A DNA stretch of 64,000 nucleotides from a virus (IMGVR_UViG_3300028572_000010:62001-126000); one strand, 5' to 3'; counted from the first letter of the stretch, positions 45,231 through 53,266 are shown. Made by a program: numbers and translations. Notes: a model not told the origin generated them from the letters alone.

Positions 45231-45518
45231 TTAAAGGTCACGCATAGTATCGAATTCAGTTATATCAGCCCGCATAGTTCCTGGTTCTTCAACTTCACTG
45301 ATAACCGGCTCTGGAACCTTGAGTACAGTTCTAATTTCTCTAATAATATCTTCAAATATAGGACGATCCAGACCTAAGTGAATGTTATAAGCTACACTAG
45401 TTGCAAAAGCCATTCTAGTACCGGTAGTGTCATCGATATTCTCTAATTGATTTAAAACTGCCCAAAGAATGGCATCTTTAGGGTCAGAGACTAGGGCTGG
45501 TAATGGTGATATAGGCAT
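45231..45518 (-). CDS. hypothetical acidic protein, 95 aa
   Basis: Helical, acidic protein (AILWAVLNQLENIDDTTGTR; a Pro/Glu-rich stretch before EEPGTMRADITEFDTMRDL). Preceded by a leader made almost only of A and C (CAACCAAACCAACAAACC), a pattern seen before several minus-strand genes here. Family not recognised. Confidence 0.5.
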   Translation of the reverse strand: MPISPLPALVSDPKDAILWAVLNQLENIDDTTGTRMAFATSVAYNIHLGLDRPIFEDIIREIRTVLKVPEPVISEVEEPGTMRADITEFDTMRDL

Positions 45519-45551
45519 AATATTAGTTTGTTGGTTTGTTGGTTTGGTTGT

Positions 45552-46031
45552 TTACTTTTTGGTTTTTGGTTTAATAGCATCCTGGAAATTCTTGAGTTCT
45601 TGCTGAGCTGTTTTTATGCTTCTGGTAGTTAGTTTAGCATAATGTTTCTTCTTCTTTTCAATATCTTTTGCTTTTCGGATCAATGCTGGAATAACACTAC
45701 TATAATGTACAATCGACCTTTGTATTTTAATCAGACTATTATCAACTTCTATATATTCCGAACCAGGACTAAAATAGTGGTAATTATAGGTTAATCTATC
45801 AAACTCAAAATATAGAAGAGAACTTATTATTGGAATCTCTAAATAGATGTTAATGTCTCTACATTGACCTACTTTTAATTTATTGTTATTTTTTTGTTCT
45901 ATCCCACCAAAAGTTAAATTAGAATAAGTATTATTAGTATTCCATATTTGAACCAATCTATTAACTAAATCTATATTAATTTTAACTATTGTACTATTAT
46001 GGTCTTGGAAGCATTGTTCTAGGAAAGTCAT
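45552..46031 (-). CDS. hypothetical protein, 159 aa
   Basis: Alpha/beta protein with a basic C-terminal coiled coil (KAKDIEKKKKHYAKLTTRSI, ending DAIKPKTKK). Overlaps the upstream gene by 4 bp. No Cys repeat or tail motif; family unknown. Confidence 0.5.
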   Translation of the reverse strand: MTFLEQCFQDHNSTIVKINIDLVNRLVQIWNTNNTYSNLTFGGIEQKNNNKLKVGQCRDINIYLEIPIISSLLYFEFDRLTYNYHYFSPGSEYIEVDNSLIKIQRSIVHYSSVIPALIRKAKDIEKKKKHYAKLTTRSIKTAQQELKNFQDAIKPKTKK

Positions 46032-46348
46032 ATAAACAATATTTTAGGGTGTATTCTACATTTATTCAATTTAAGCTCAGCATAAATCTGTGTAGCTAAT
46101 TCAAAATCATCTTTATCTATTACTTTATAATAAGTGGAATCTACTTTAGCAGCTAAATAGACTGTATCATTATTATCAAGTTCCACCTTCTTTAGTGATT
46201 CTTTACTCGAAATTCTAATATATACGGTTGATTCGTCCAATACCTTTGAAATATTTGTAGATCCACTAAATCCATCAAACAAATCTTTTATAATACTAAG
46301 TGGGACTAGCTCTTTGGTAGGTTTGGCTACGATGAGGAAATAATTCAT
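46028..46348 (-). CDS. hypothetical protein, 106 aa
   Basis: Alpha/beta protein of the type MNYFLIVAKPTKELVPLSII, with ESLKKVELDNNDTVYLAAKV in the middle. 4-bp overlaps with both neighbours. Family unknown. Confidence 0.5.
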   Translation of the reverse strand: MNYFLIVAKPTKELVPLSIIKDLFDGFSGSTNISKVLDESTVYIRISSKESLKKVELDNNDTVYLAAKVDSTYYKVIDKDDFELATQIYAELKLNKCRIHPKILFI

Positions 46349-46602
46349 ATATTTATCATTTTTATATTAATACTTTGTTTAGTTGGTAAAATTTTAATCT
46401 TTTCTAGGAAGGAATTCATCATCCTTAAATTCATATCAGCTTCCATGAATACTGTTTCATTAGGTATGAAGTTTGTAAATTCTAGGTGATCTGGTTCAGT
46501 TATAATAGCTGTTTCTTCAGGTTTAAGCTTAAATTCTGAGGTTATAGTATTACCATTTACTATATTTTTAGCTATAACTATTGATATGTTTGGATTGTTC
46601 AT
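46345..46602 (-). CDS. hypothetical protein, 85 aa
   Basis: ATGA-coupled to the upstream cysteine-repeat gene. Beta-rich start (PNISIVIAKNIVNGNTITSE) and a helical end. No recognisable motif and no tail. Confidence 0.45.
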   Translation of the reverse strand: MNNPNISIVIAKNIVNGNTITSEFKLKPEETAIITEPDHLEFTNFIPNETVFMEADMNLRMMNSFLEKIKILPTKQSINIKMINI

Positions 46603-47051
46603 AAGTCTGGTTCTAATAGTCTGTTAGTACAGTCTATAAATGGTCTAATTACCGGTTCATATTTCATGTTATTAGTCCAGTCATTACAACCACTACAACT
46701 ACTACAATTATTACAATTAATACAATGATCACACCAACTACTACAACTATTACAACCACTACAATTATAACAAGTACTACAACCACTACAACTATTACAA
46801 CCACTACAACTACTACAACTACTACAATCACTACAAACACTACAAACACTACAACTAATACAACCTCTACAAGTACTACAACCACTACAATTACTACAAT
46901 CATCACAATAACTACAATCATCACAATTACTACAACCTCTACAATCTCTACAATTAGTTAGGGTAGGTGAGTATTGAGTAGCTGCTTCTTCTGATAACCA
47001 GCTATTATTGTTTTCGTCATACCATCTATTGTTTATTTTTGTTATTGTCAT
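46599..47051 (-). CDS. cysteine-triplet-repeat protein, longest run, 150 aa
   Basis: About 30 triplets, the longest run in the window, including one Trp insertion (SSWCDHC). Cap and first triplets nearly identical to the member at 44530; C-terminus (NDWTNNMKYEPVIRPFIDC, tail TNRLLEPDL) nearly identical to that at 44156. A three-way mosaic. ATGA overlap with the next gene. The DNA of the run is a degenerate 9-bp tandem repeat. Confidence 0.75.
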   Translation of the reverse strand: MTITKINNRWYDENNNSWLSEEAATQYSPTLTNCRDCRGCSNCDDCSYCDDCSNCSGCSTCRGCISCSVCSVCSDCSSCSSCSGCNSCSGCSTCYNCSGCNSCSSWCDHCINCNNCSSCSGCNDWTNNMKYEPVIRPFIDCTNRLLEPDL

Positions 47052-47091
47052 ATATTAAGGGGAAGATAGTAACTATCCTCCCATCTTATTT

Positions 47092-47310
47092 TTAGCTATC
47101 AACACCTCTAGCCGCAACATAAAGTTGATTATCTTTATTTACGCTTAGCAATACCCATTTAGGTTTATCTGTATTCAGTATCATTCCAAATACTACTGGC
47201 ATTTCATCGTCAATCATACTTTTAGCTTTGGTAACTAACTCTGCTGGAGCATTAGTCACACCATAATTCCAACCTTTACTAGTTATTTCTTCACAGATTT
47301 TATAAGTCAT
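47092..47310 (-). CDS. hypothetical protein, 72 aa
   Basis: 4-bp overlap with the VWA gene, so probably co-translated. Small alpha/beta protein (ITSKGWNYGVTNAPAELVTK; VVFGMILNTDKPKWVLLSVN). Might be a partner of the VWA protein. Family unknown. Confidence 0.45.
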   Translation of the reverse strand: MTYKICEEITSKGWNYGVTNAPAELVTKAKSMIDDEMPVVFGMILNTDKPKWVLLSVNKDNQLYVAARGVDS

Positions 47311-48119
47311 ATTTTAGTATCATTAGTTGAAGTTGGATTAGTGATGAAACTTATCTGACTAGTACTTGTGACTTTATCCAGGGCATCAATAGAACAAGTA
47401 AACATGGCAACAGTATCGACACAACGCTTTTGTAGGACATTGGAAGAAGCTAAACTATAAGCATATGCAATACCACTACTAGTTTGCTGATAATTCAAAC
47501 TTTGCCCTGGAGCTACACTATATTGTGAACTTTCTTGAATTGCATCCTGATTAGCACCTAGATAGATAAACTGCCAATTAAGACTTTGTTTATCCGCTAT
47601 CCTTCTAGACAGATCATCCTTCTTAAACTTAGTACTGCTATTTTCCGCCCCATCAGTAATGACTAGAAAAATAATCCTACCAGGCCTGTCTTCTTCTTTA
47701 GTCACATTAATAAACTGTGTGCAATCATCAATAGCTTTACAAAATGCATCTATTAATGGAGTTCCACCTACAGGACTTATCTCTTGAATAGGAGTGATGT
47801 CGTTAATATTAACTTTATCGAAATGAACTACATAATTGAAATTAACATCAACAGGTTCTCCATGATTAGAATTATAGTTAGTAAACCAATTACTAGGATG
47901 ACTAACACTACTAAAGAATACTACCGAAGTAGTACATTTAACATTATTACTACTATCACTTAAATCTTCTGCAAAACTAAGATTTCTATCCTGGCTTGGC
48001 AATACCTTCTGTTGATTCAAGAAGTTATTTATGCCATCTACGGTAGCTTGTCTAGTATTAAACATGCTACCACTATTGTCTACTAATACTACGATATGTG
48101 TATAATTTGTATTACTCAT
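47307..48119 (-). CDS. von Willebrand factor A (VWA) domain protein, 270 aa
   Basis: MIDAS metal site visible: DNSGS at residues 14-18, Thr120 in VGGTPLIDAF, and Asp156 in FLVITDGAENSS. The whole protein is one VWA domain with no membrane segment or signal peptide, similar to TerY-type cytosolic VWA proteins. Probably a metal-dependent protein-binding scaffold. ATGA overlap with the cysteine-repeat gene upstream. Partner unknown. Confidence 0.75.
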   Translation of the reverse strand: MSNTNYTHIVVLVDNSGSMFNTRQATVDGINNFLNQQKVLPSQDRNLSFAEDLSDSSNNVKCTTSVVFFSSVSHPSNWFTNYNSNHGEPVDVNFNYVVHFDKVNINDITPIQEISPVGGTPLIDAFCKAIDDCTQFINVTKEEDRPGRIIFLVITDGAENSSTKFKKDDLSRRIADKQSLNWQFIYLGANQDAIQESSQYSVAPGQSLNYQQTSSGIAYAYSLASSNVLQKRCVDTVAMFTCSIDALDKVTSTSQISFITNPTSTNDTKI

Positions 48120-48487
48120 AAGTCTGGTTCTAAAAGTCTCTGGGCCGGGTCAAATTCTTCTCTTAAAGTTGATTCACGAACAATTTCTTGGGGTTCTAGG
48201 TTTATTTTATTTAAATAATTAGCGCAATGTATGCAACTTCTACAAGCATGACAAGCATAACAATCTCTGCAATTACTACAATCATAACAATTAATACACG
48301 CAATACAATCATTACACCAACTACAACGACTACAATCTCTACAATCTCTACACTCTCTACAATAACTACAATCTCTACAACTACTACAATTAGTTAGGGT
48401 AGGTGAGTATTGAGTAGCTTCTTCTTCAGTTATCCAACTATTATTGTTTTCATCAAAGTATCTATTATTTCTTTTAATTATTGTCAT
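48116..48487 (-). CDS. cysteine-triplet-repeat protein, 123 aa
   Basis: Cap slightly different (NRYFDENNNSWITEEEATQY), about 19 triplets with IAC, YAC and HAC forms, linker KINLEPQEIVRESTLREEFD and tail AQRLLEPDL. ATGA overlaps with the VWA gene and with the upstream tail-bearing gene. Confidence 0.75.
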   Translation of the reverse strand: MTIIKRNNRYFDENNNSWITEEEATQYSPTLTNCSSCRDCSYCRECRDCRDCSRCSWCNDCIACINCYDCSNCRDCYACHACRSCIHCANYLNKINLEPQEIVRESTLREEFDPAQRLLEPDL

Positions 48488-49011
48488 AGATTTGGATCTA
48501 AATTTCTATCTTCATCTGAATACATAGTTCTAGTAGTAGATTGCTCGTCTACTGGTCTTACTGTAGGTCTTAGAGAGGCTGTATAATTTGTAGGATCTTC
48601 ATTTAATGATGGAACAACACTTCTAGTATCAACTACAATTTCAGATCCTCTAATTCCTTGTAGTACTCCTCCTACGCTAGCAGGAACTCCAACGACAGTA
48701 TCTCTTCTCATAATATTGCTTACCTGCCTTATATATTCCATCTCTGTCCTTAAAGAATTAATCGAATTTGCTAATAATTCTATATTAGATCTTAGTTCAC
48801 ATACGTCTCTATAACGACTATCTAAATTACTTTTAAGTCCTTTTAATTCAGACTGGGCCGAAAATTGATGAGTAGGTAAACTACATACTTCATTACTCTT
48901 ACCTATGTAAATTATATGCTTACCTACATAAGTTATATCAGCGCCTTTAGTTTCAGGTTTAATACTGTTGAATAACCAATTAATGAATTTAGCTTTGAGT
49001 TTGTTTAACAT
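48484..49011 (-). CDS. hypothetical coiled-coil protein with the family tail, 175 aa
   Basis: Amphipathic basic N-terminus (LNKLKAKFINWLFNSIKPET), central coiled coil (RSNIELLANSINSLRTEMEY) and a flexible C-terminus ending EDRNLDPNL, the family tail, although no Cys repeat is present. First gene of the array with the tail; ATGA overlap with the cysteine-repeat gene at 48116. Function unknown. Confidence 0.55.
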   Translation of the reverse strand: MLNKLKAKFINWLFNSIKPETKGADITYVGKHIIYIGKSNEVCSLPTHQFSAQSELKGLKSNLDSRYRDVCELRSNIELLANSINSLRTEMEYIRQVSNIMRRDTVVGVPASVGGVLQGIRGSEIVVDTRSVVPSLNEDPTNYTASLRPTVRPVDEQSTTRTMYSDEDRNLDPNL

Positions 49012-49014
49012 AAA

Positions 49015-49188
49015 TTATGAATTTACCCCCAACCCTCCAGCCCCTTTAGATTTAAGCTTAATATTTGATATTTTAAGCCTAAGTTGTTGATTTATAAGCA
49101 GAGTATTGTCTGCTAATGAGTTAATTTTTATCGTATAAAATAGTAGAGCTGAATCAAATAAGCCAATACTTAATATTTGATCCAGCAT
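49015..49188 (-). CDS. small hypothetical protein, 57 aa
   Basis: Frame from ATG 49188 to TAA ending 3 bp before the next start. Reads MLDQILSIGLFDSALLFYTI, then a Lys/Leu-rich segment and GAGGLGVNS. Supported only by tight spacing and plausible composition. Confidence 0.4.
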   Translation of the reverse strand: MLDQILSIGLFDSALLFYTIKINSLADNTLLINQQLRLKISNIKLKSKGAGGLGVNS

Positions 49189-49218
49189 TAAGGAAATCTA
49201 TACTAACCTATTTATATG

Positions 49219-49617
49219 TCAAGGAGAGACAGTAATTGAGGAACTATTGATGGTAACGGTTTCAGGAGTGGATAAAGTACTTAAATCATCCGTTTGTTGA
49301 CATAGAATTTGAATGTCAGAATATATGTGTGTACTTATATCAGTTAATAAAGTGGGATCTTCTGATATTAAAGATATGGCACTATCTCTGAAAAACATAT
49401 TGCCTTGATTAGGACTACTATAAGGCAAATCCTCCATCTCAGTAGGTGAAGCTACAGTATAGAAAGTATCGTCAAAAGTACCATCAGCTCTAACAATACG
49501 TTGTTTGACAAATATATGAGAATCTATATTATTAGAAGAAGTGACGGTAATATTTAATAAGTAGTTGCTCGGTCTGGTTGATTGAGCAGTCTGTTGTGTT
49601 AATGTTATGGATGTCAT
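49219..49617 (-). CDS. hypothetical protein, 132 aa
   Basis: Start set at ATG 49617 (MTSITLTQQTAQSTRPSNYL); an upstream ATG at 49641 would leave almost no space to the divergent plus-strand gene. Beta-rich with Thr/Ser-rich ends (VTINSSSITVSP). Might be a virion decoration protein; no family. A TATAAT on the minus strand (49628-49633) lies 10 nt upstream of the start. Confidence 0.45.
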   Translation of the reverse strand: MTSITLTQQTAQSTRPSNYLLNITVTSSNNIDSHIFVKQRIVRADGTFDDTFYTVASPTEMEDLPYSSPNQGNMFFRDSAISLISEDPTLLTDISTHIYSDIQILCQQTDDLSTLSTPETVTINSSSITVSP

Positions 49618-49644
49618 ACCACAAATTATTATATTAAACAAATT

Positions 49645-50301
49645 ATGGCAAGTATTTTAAGCATACCTTATGACCCGGAAATCGTTGAAGTAAGCCCTGA
49701 TGCTTCTGCTCCACCTAAAAGTTATATTGTTCCTAAATTCGATAATTTTGGTAAAAAGAAAGTAAATGGTGAAATGGTAGGTGGTAGTAAAGAAGCAGAG
49801 AAACTAAAAAGATTAATGTTAGATAGTATGCAGAATAGAGGTTCTTTGATGCCGGGGTTTGTAATGACTCCTACTGGCCCTATAAAAGCAGTACATGCTA
49901 AGCAGGAACCTTTAACTATTAAATTTACTAAGCAAGCAACTGAAGAAGTACAAAACTTAACCAAACCTAAAAAAGGTAAGAAAGCTAAACTACAAGAAAT
50001 TGAATCATTACCTATTATGGAAGAAACTATGCCTACTAAAACAGAATACCCTGTCACTTTCATTATTGAGTCAGGTAAGATCAAGGGTATGATAGATGCA
50101 GTATTGGAAGATGAATTATTCCTGGCACTAGTATTTAATAATGAGGGATCAGTAACTTATGTACCAGAACAAGGCAGTCCATTAAAATTATTGTTACCTG
50201 ATAAAAGACAATTAAATGTAGTTTTTTCAGGCTCTCAATTAGATTGGTACAATACTAATCAACAAATATTATTATTCCTTAAACAGGAAAAAGTTAGCTA
50301 A
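49645..50301 (+). CDS. putative head-proximal protein, 218 aa
   Basis: First gene of the plus-strand portal cluster. Lys-rich central part (NLTKPKKGKKAKLQEIESLP) and a C-terminal alpha/beta domain (VLEDELFLALVFNNEGSVTY). Divergent from the minus-strand gene. Role inferred from position. Confidence 0.45.
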   Translation: MASILSIPYDPEIVEVSPDASAPPKSYIVPKFDNFGKKKVNGEMVGGSKEAEKLKRLMLDSMQNRGSLMPGFVMTPTGPIKAVHAKQEPLTIKFTKQATEEVQNLTKPKKGKKAKLQEIESLPIMEETMPTKTEYPVTFIIESGKIKGMIDAVLEDELFLALVFNNEGSVTYVPEQGSPLKLLLPDKRQLNVVFSGSQLDWYNTNQQILLFLKQEKVS

Positions 50302-50317
50302 ACATAAGTAATGATGC

Positions 50318-50323
50318 TATAAT
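50318..50323 (+). promoter_or_regulatory. possible -10 box, nearly leaderless
   Basis: TATAAT at 50318-50323 lies 7 nt before the ATG at 50331. The -35 region is weak (TTAGCT at 50294-50299). Confidence 0.35.
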
Positions 50324-50330
50324 TAATTCT

Positions 50331-50522
50331 ATGATTGATATTAATGATTTAATCAAGATGGCAATGGAACCAGAACCTGAAAAACTAGAAGAACAACATT
50401 CTCCTACCAGAAAAGTATATGATGCTGTATCTAATAGTGCTACAGTTTTAGGTAGTGGTGTAGTGGCAGGTATTGCTAGTCTAAATTCATTAGATCAAAA
50501 AGCACCACCAAAAACTATATGA
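50331..50522 (+). CDS. hypothetical protein, 63 aa
   Basis: Acidic N-terminal helix (NDLIKMAMEPEPEKLEEQHS) and a Gly/Ala-rich segment (TVLGSGVVAGIASLNSLDQK). ATGA overlap with the next small gene. Family unknown. Confidence 0.5.
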   Translation: MIDINDLIKMAMEPEPEKLEEQHSPTRKVYDAVSNSATVLGSGVVAGIASLNSLDQKAPPKTI

Positions 50523-50689
50523 TTAAATATGGCATCGTAGATAAAGACTCTCATTCAGATTTCGACCTTACTAAAAAGGCCAAGTACTATGATGAACTAG
50601 GTACTGAGATTGCTGATGAGCAGAACAAAGATAAGCTTAAAGAACCTAAATTGATAGAAATTGAACCTACTAAGCAAAAATCTTCTTGA
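50519..50689 (+). CDS. hypothetical charged protein, 56 aa
   Basis: ATGA overlap with the preceding gene. Reads MIKYGIVDKDSHSDFDLTKK and ends PTKQKSS; rich in Asp, Glu and Lys. Supported by the overlap and continuous frame only. Confidence 0.45.
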   Translation: MIKYGIVDKDSHSDFDLTKKAKYYDELGTEIADEQNKDKLKEPKLIEIEPTKQKSS

Positions 50690-50722
50690 CTTTTATTTGT
50701 TATCTGATACCGTAAAACATTA

Positions 50723-50802
50723 AGTTATCTAGTTAAAAAAGCTACCTGTTTCTGTTGCATCAGGACCCTAGTTTGGGAGTTAATGCAACTAACTAGATAA
50801 CT
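50723..50802 (+). ncRNA. structured RNA or 5'-UTR element with nested inverted repeats
   Basis: A perfect 13-bp outer stem (50723-50735 with 50790-50802) encloses a 7-bp inner stem (GTTGCAT 50754-50760 with ATGCAAC 50783-50789) and a small CCC/GGG hairpin. The 18-nt single-stranded stretch is only on the 5' side. It lies 10 bp upstream of the gene at 50813, so it could be a regulatory leader, a processing site or a terminator for the upstream genes. No known riboswitch class recognised. Confidence 0.5.
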
Positions 50803-50812
50803 ACAATAATAT

Positions 50813-51037
50813 ATGAATAATCCAATAATGAGAGCTAAGCTTAAAGTAGATTCAATCACTTTAACTGAATATGGACAAATACTAAACTTAACTGTTAAGT
50901 ATTCTGACAATCCTGAAGATAATAGCTATTCTAAATATACACCCGTAGCTTCAGCTTCACTTACTATTACTAATCCAGCTTTAACAGACAAGTTTAAACC
51001 AGGACAAGTGTTCTATGTAGATTTTAGTGAAGCGTGA
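50813..51037 (+). CDS. hypothetical protein, 74 aa
   Basis: Beta-rich small protein (AKLKVDSITLTEYGQILNLT; SLTITNPALTDKFKPGQVFY). Similar in pattern to small single-domain beta-barrel proteins found near phage head genes. 136 bp follow (51038-51173) with only tiny frames of 14-20 codons. Confidence 0.5.
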   Translation: MNNPIMRAKLKVDSITLTEYGQILNLTVKYSDNPEDNSYSKYTPVASASLTITNPALTDKFKPGQVFYVDFSEA

Positions 51038-51173
51038 ATAACAATTCTGAAGAAATGAAAGAAGAGTACTTAAGTTAAACTACACTAATTTACAACCATT
51101 ATGGATAGCTATGTAGGGAATTCAGAGAAAAGTAATAAATCATTGGTAATCCACAAATTATAAAGAATAATAT

Positions 51174-52928
51174 ATGAGCCAAGGCCACTTAACTGAAATT
51201 GATAATGCACAGATACCTAACTTTTTTGGAGCTGGTGCAGGACCATTAAGATATTCTAATCCCTTCTACGGGGTCCCGCAGCAATTTCTACCATTAAATA
51301 TTGACCATCAAATTTGGTGGTCTGCACATTTTTTGGTACGCTTTGGCTTTTACAGAACCGCATTGGAGAGAATAGCTAACTATTTCATTACTTCTCTTAA
51401 GATAGAATGTGATGATATTGATACTAAACAGAAATATGAAGATGCCTTTGAAAAACTTAAGTGGAAAGAAAGACTTGCAGAATCAGGATTAAACTTGTTG
51501 TCTTCCGGCAATCTTATGGTCTCTGTAGCCCAGGGATTTGATAGATTCCTTCAATGTCAGACTGAAGGTTGTAAGAGAATTACTAATATACAAAAGATAG
51601 ACAATTATGAATTTACAGCAAAAGGACATTATATTCTTCAATGCCCTCAATGCCAGGTTAAAGGTGATCATTTATGCATAGATAAACCTAGTAAAGATCT
51701 GGAAAGACTTAACCTTATTTTCTGGAATCCTAGGGAAATTCAGATTAGATTTGATAGAACTACCAATACCTCAGAATACTTGTGGGATATTCCTCAAGAA
51801 TACAGCAGTAAAGTCACTCAAGTAAACAATAAGTTTTTTAGCAAGGTTACTCCTAAACCTATATTTGATGCTATTTATAATAAAAGATTGTTTGCATTTA
51901 ACAATAAGAACTTTGTACATATTAAAACACCTACTCCAGTTCTTATGCCTCAAACTGGTAAGGGTATTCCACTTTGTATTTATTTATGGGATTCGTTCTT
52001 CATGCTTAAAGTATTAGAACGTTATAATGAAACTATAATGTTTGAAGATATAGTTCCTTTTAGAGTATTTAGCATGGCTCAACCTGGTGGAGATAATAGG
52101 CAAACAAGTCCTGTTATTCATCAAAATGCAAGTCAATGGAAGGCACACATAAATAATATGATAGAGAAGCATAGACAAGACCCAGGTGCTTATCATATGT
52201 TCCCCTTTCCATTTCAATATGACCATTTAGGTGGTGATGGTAAACAAATTGCACCTACTGAGCTTATTCAGAACACTATAGGTAATATTCTTAATGCCCT
52301 TAATATACCTCAAGAACTATATACCATGAATCTACAAGTACAAGCTATGAGTCCAGCACTTAGATTATTTGAGAATAGCTGGTCTTTTATGATTGATGTA
52401 TATAATAACTTATTACAAGAAATAGCAGATATCATTAGTAAAATTCAAGGATATGCCAAGGCTAAGGTGAGTATATTGCCAGTCACTCTTTCAGATGATA
52501 TTGAACGTAAGAGTATTATTGGTCAATTAGTCAGTGCTAATTCAATTGCTAGAAGTACCTTGCTCGACATTTACCATCTCGACTTCAAAGACCAGCTCAA
52601 GAAGAAGATGGAAGAAGATGAGATTACAAAAGAATTGCAGGAAGAACAACAAATTAAAGATCAACTTAAGCAAATGGCTGAATCTGGTCAATCTAATCAA
52701 CAAGGTGGTTCTAGTCCAGGTGATGTATTGCAACAAGCCCAGACTATTGCTCAACAACTATTCCCGTTAGATGGAGCACAACGCAGAACTGAATTGCAGA
52801 AGATTAAAGCTACTAATCAAACATTATGGTCTAGTGTTAAATCTGCTTTGGACGATATGACTAGTCAGGCTAAGTCACAGGGAGTACAAGGAAGCAAACA
52901 ACAAGCTCAAGGCGGGCAGCAACAATAA
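51174..52928 (+). CDS. portal protein, 584 aa
   Basis: Length, place and pattern fit the portal of a large myovirus. An N-terminal wing region contains YRTALERIANYFITSLKIEC. Residues ~125-165 insert a Cys4 zinc-finger-like loop (CQTEGC ... CPQC). Then KTPTPVLMPQTGKGIPLCIY, a long crown/stem helical region with ALNIPQELYTMNLQVQAMSP, and a Gln-rich C-terminus. Forms the dodecameric DNA channel at the head vertex. The identification is by architecture, not by an exact motif. Confidence 0.7.
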   Translation: MSQGHLTEIDNAQIPNFFGAGAGPLRYSNPFYGVPQQFLPLNIDHQIWWSAHFLVRFGFYRTALERIANYFITSLKIECDDIDTKQKYEDAFEKLKWKERLAESGLNLLSSGNLMVSVAQGFDRFLQCQTEGCKRITNIQKIDNYEFTAKGHYILQCPQCQVKGDHLCIDKPSKDLERLNLIFWNPREIQIRFDRTTNTSEYLWDIPQEYSSKVTQVNNKFFSKVTPKPIFDAIYNKRLFAFNNKNFVHIKTPTPVLMPQTGKGIPLCIYLWDSFFMLKVLERYNETIMFEDIVPFRVFSMAQPGGDNRQTSPVIHQNASQWKAHINNMIEKHRQDPGAYHMFPFPFQYDHLGGDGKQIAPTELIQNTIGNILNALNIPQELYTMNLQVQAMSPALRLFENSWSFMIDVYNNLLQEIADIISKIQGYAKAKVSILPVTLSDDIERKSIIGQLVSANSIARSTLLDIYHLDFKDQLKKKMEEDEITKELQEEQQIKDQLKQMAESGQSNQQGGSSPGDVLQQAQTIAQQLFPLDGAQRRTELQKIKATNQTLWSSVKSALDDMTSQAKSQGVQGSKQQAQGGQQQ

Positions 52929-52930
52929 TT

Positions 52931-53266
52931 ATGTCTAAACCAAACAAACCCAAAACTACAACTACTGACGCTATTCTAGGTAAGGCTAAAATACTTAAAG
53001 AAGTAACTTATCCTACTACCTGTCTGATCTGTGAAAAGACCATACCAGCTGAAAGGTTAGAGGCACTTAAGTTAATGAATACTACTAGAGATAGATGGAC
53101 TTGTATTGGTTGTAGTCAGGTAAGTAAAGTTAAAGGTTTATACTTGGGTGAGAGTGGAACTAGTCAATTACAGATCTGTACTAGAGTATATAATGACTCA
53201 GTTAGAAGTGTATTTAAGAGTGCAGAGACTGATTTAGAAGATAATAGTGAAGAGGAAAAAGTCTAA
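52931..53266 (+). CDS. zinc-finger-like small protein next to portal, 111 aa
   Basis: Two CxxC pairs (TTCLICEKTIPAE and WTCIGCSQ) separated by about 30 residues make a treble-clef-like zinc site; acidic C-terminal tail (SAETDLEDNSEEEKV). 2 bp after the portal gene. May bind the Cys-containing portal loop or nucleic acid; inference. Confidence 0.55.
   Translation: MSKPNKPKTTTTDAILGKAKILKEVTYPTTCLICEKTIPAERLEALKLMNTTRDRWTCIGCSQVSKVKGLYLGESGTSQLQICTRVYNDSVRSVFKSAETDLEDNSEEEKV

Noticed and set aside
37888-46924. Long Val/Ile-rich and Thr/Ile-rich frames overlapping the Cys-repeat genes on both strands
   Set aside because: They are a by-product of the TGT-containing 9-bp repeat read in other frames; they lack the conserved starts, ends and gene junctions of the Cys-repeat frames.
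37380-48360. CRISPR-like or microsatellite arrays of ACTACAATT-type 9-bp repeats
   Set aside because: There are no constant repeats with unique spacers. The repeats are degenerate and keep the reading frame of x-x-Cys triplets with conserved caps, so they are coding.
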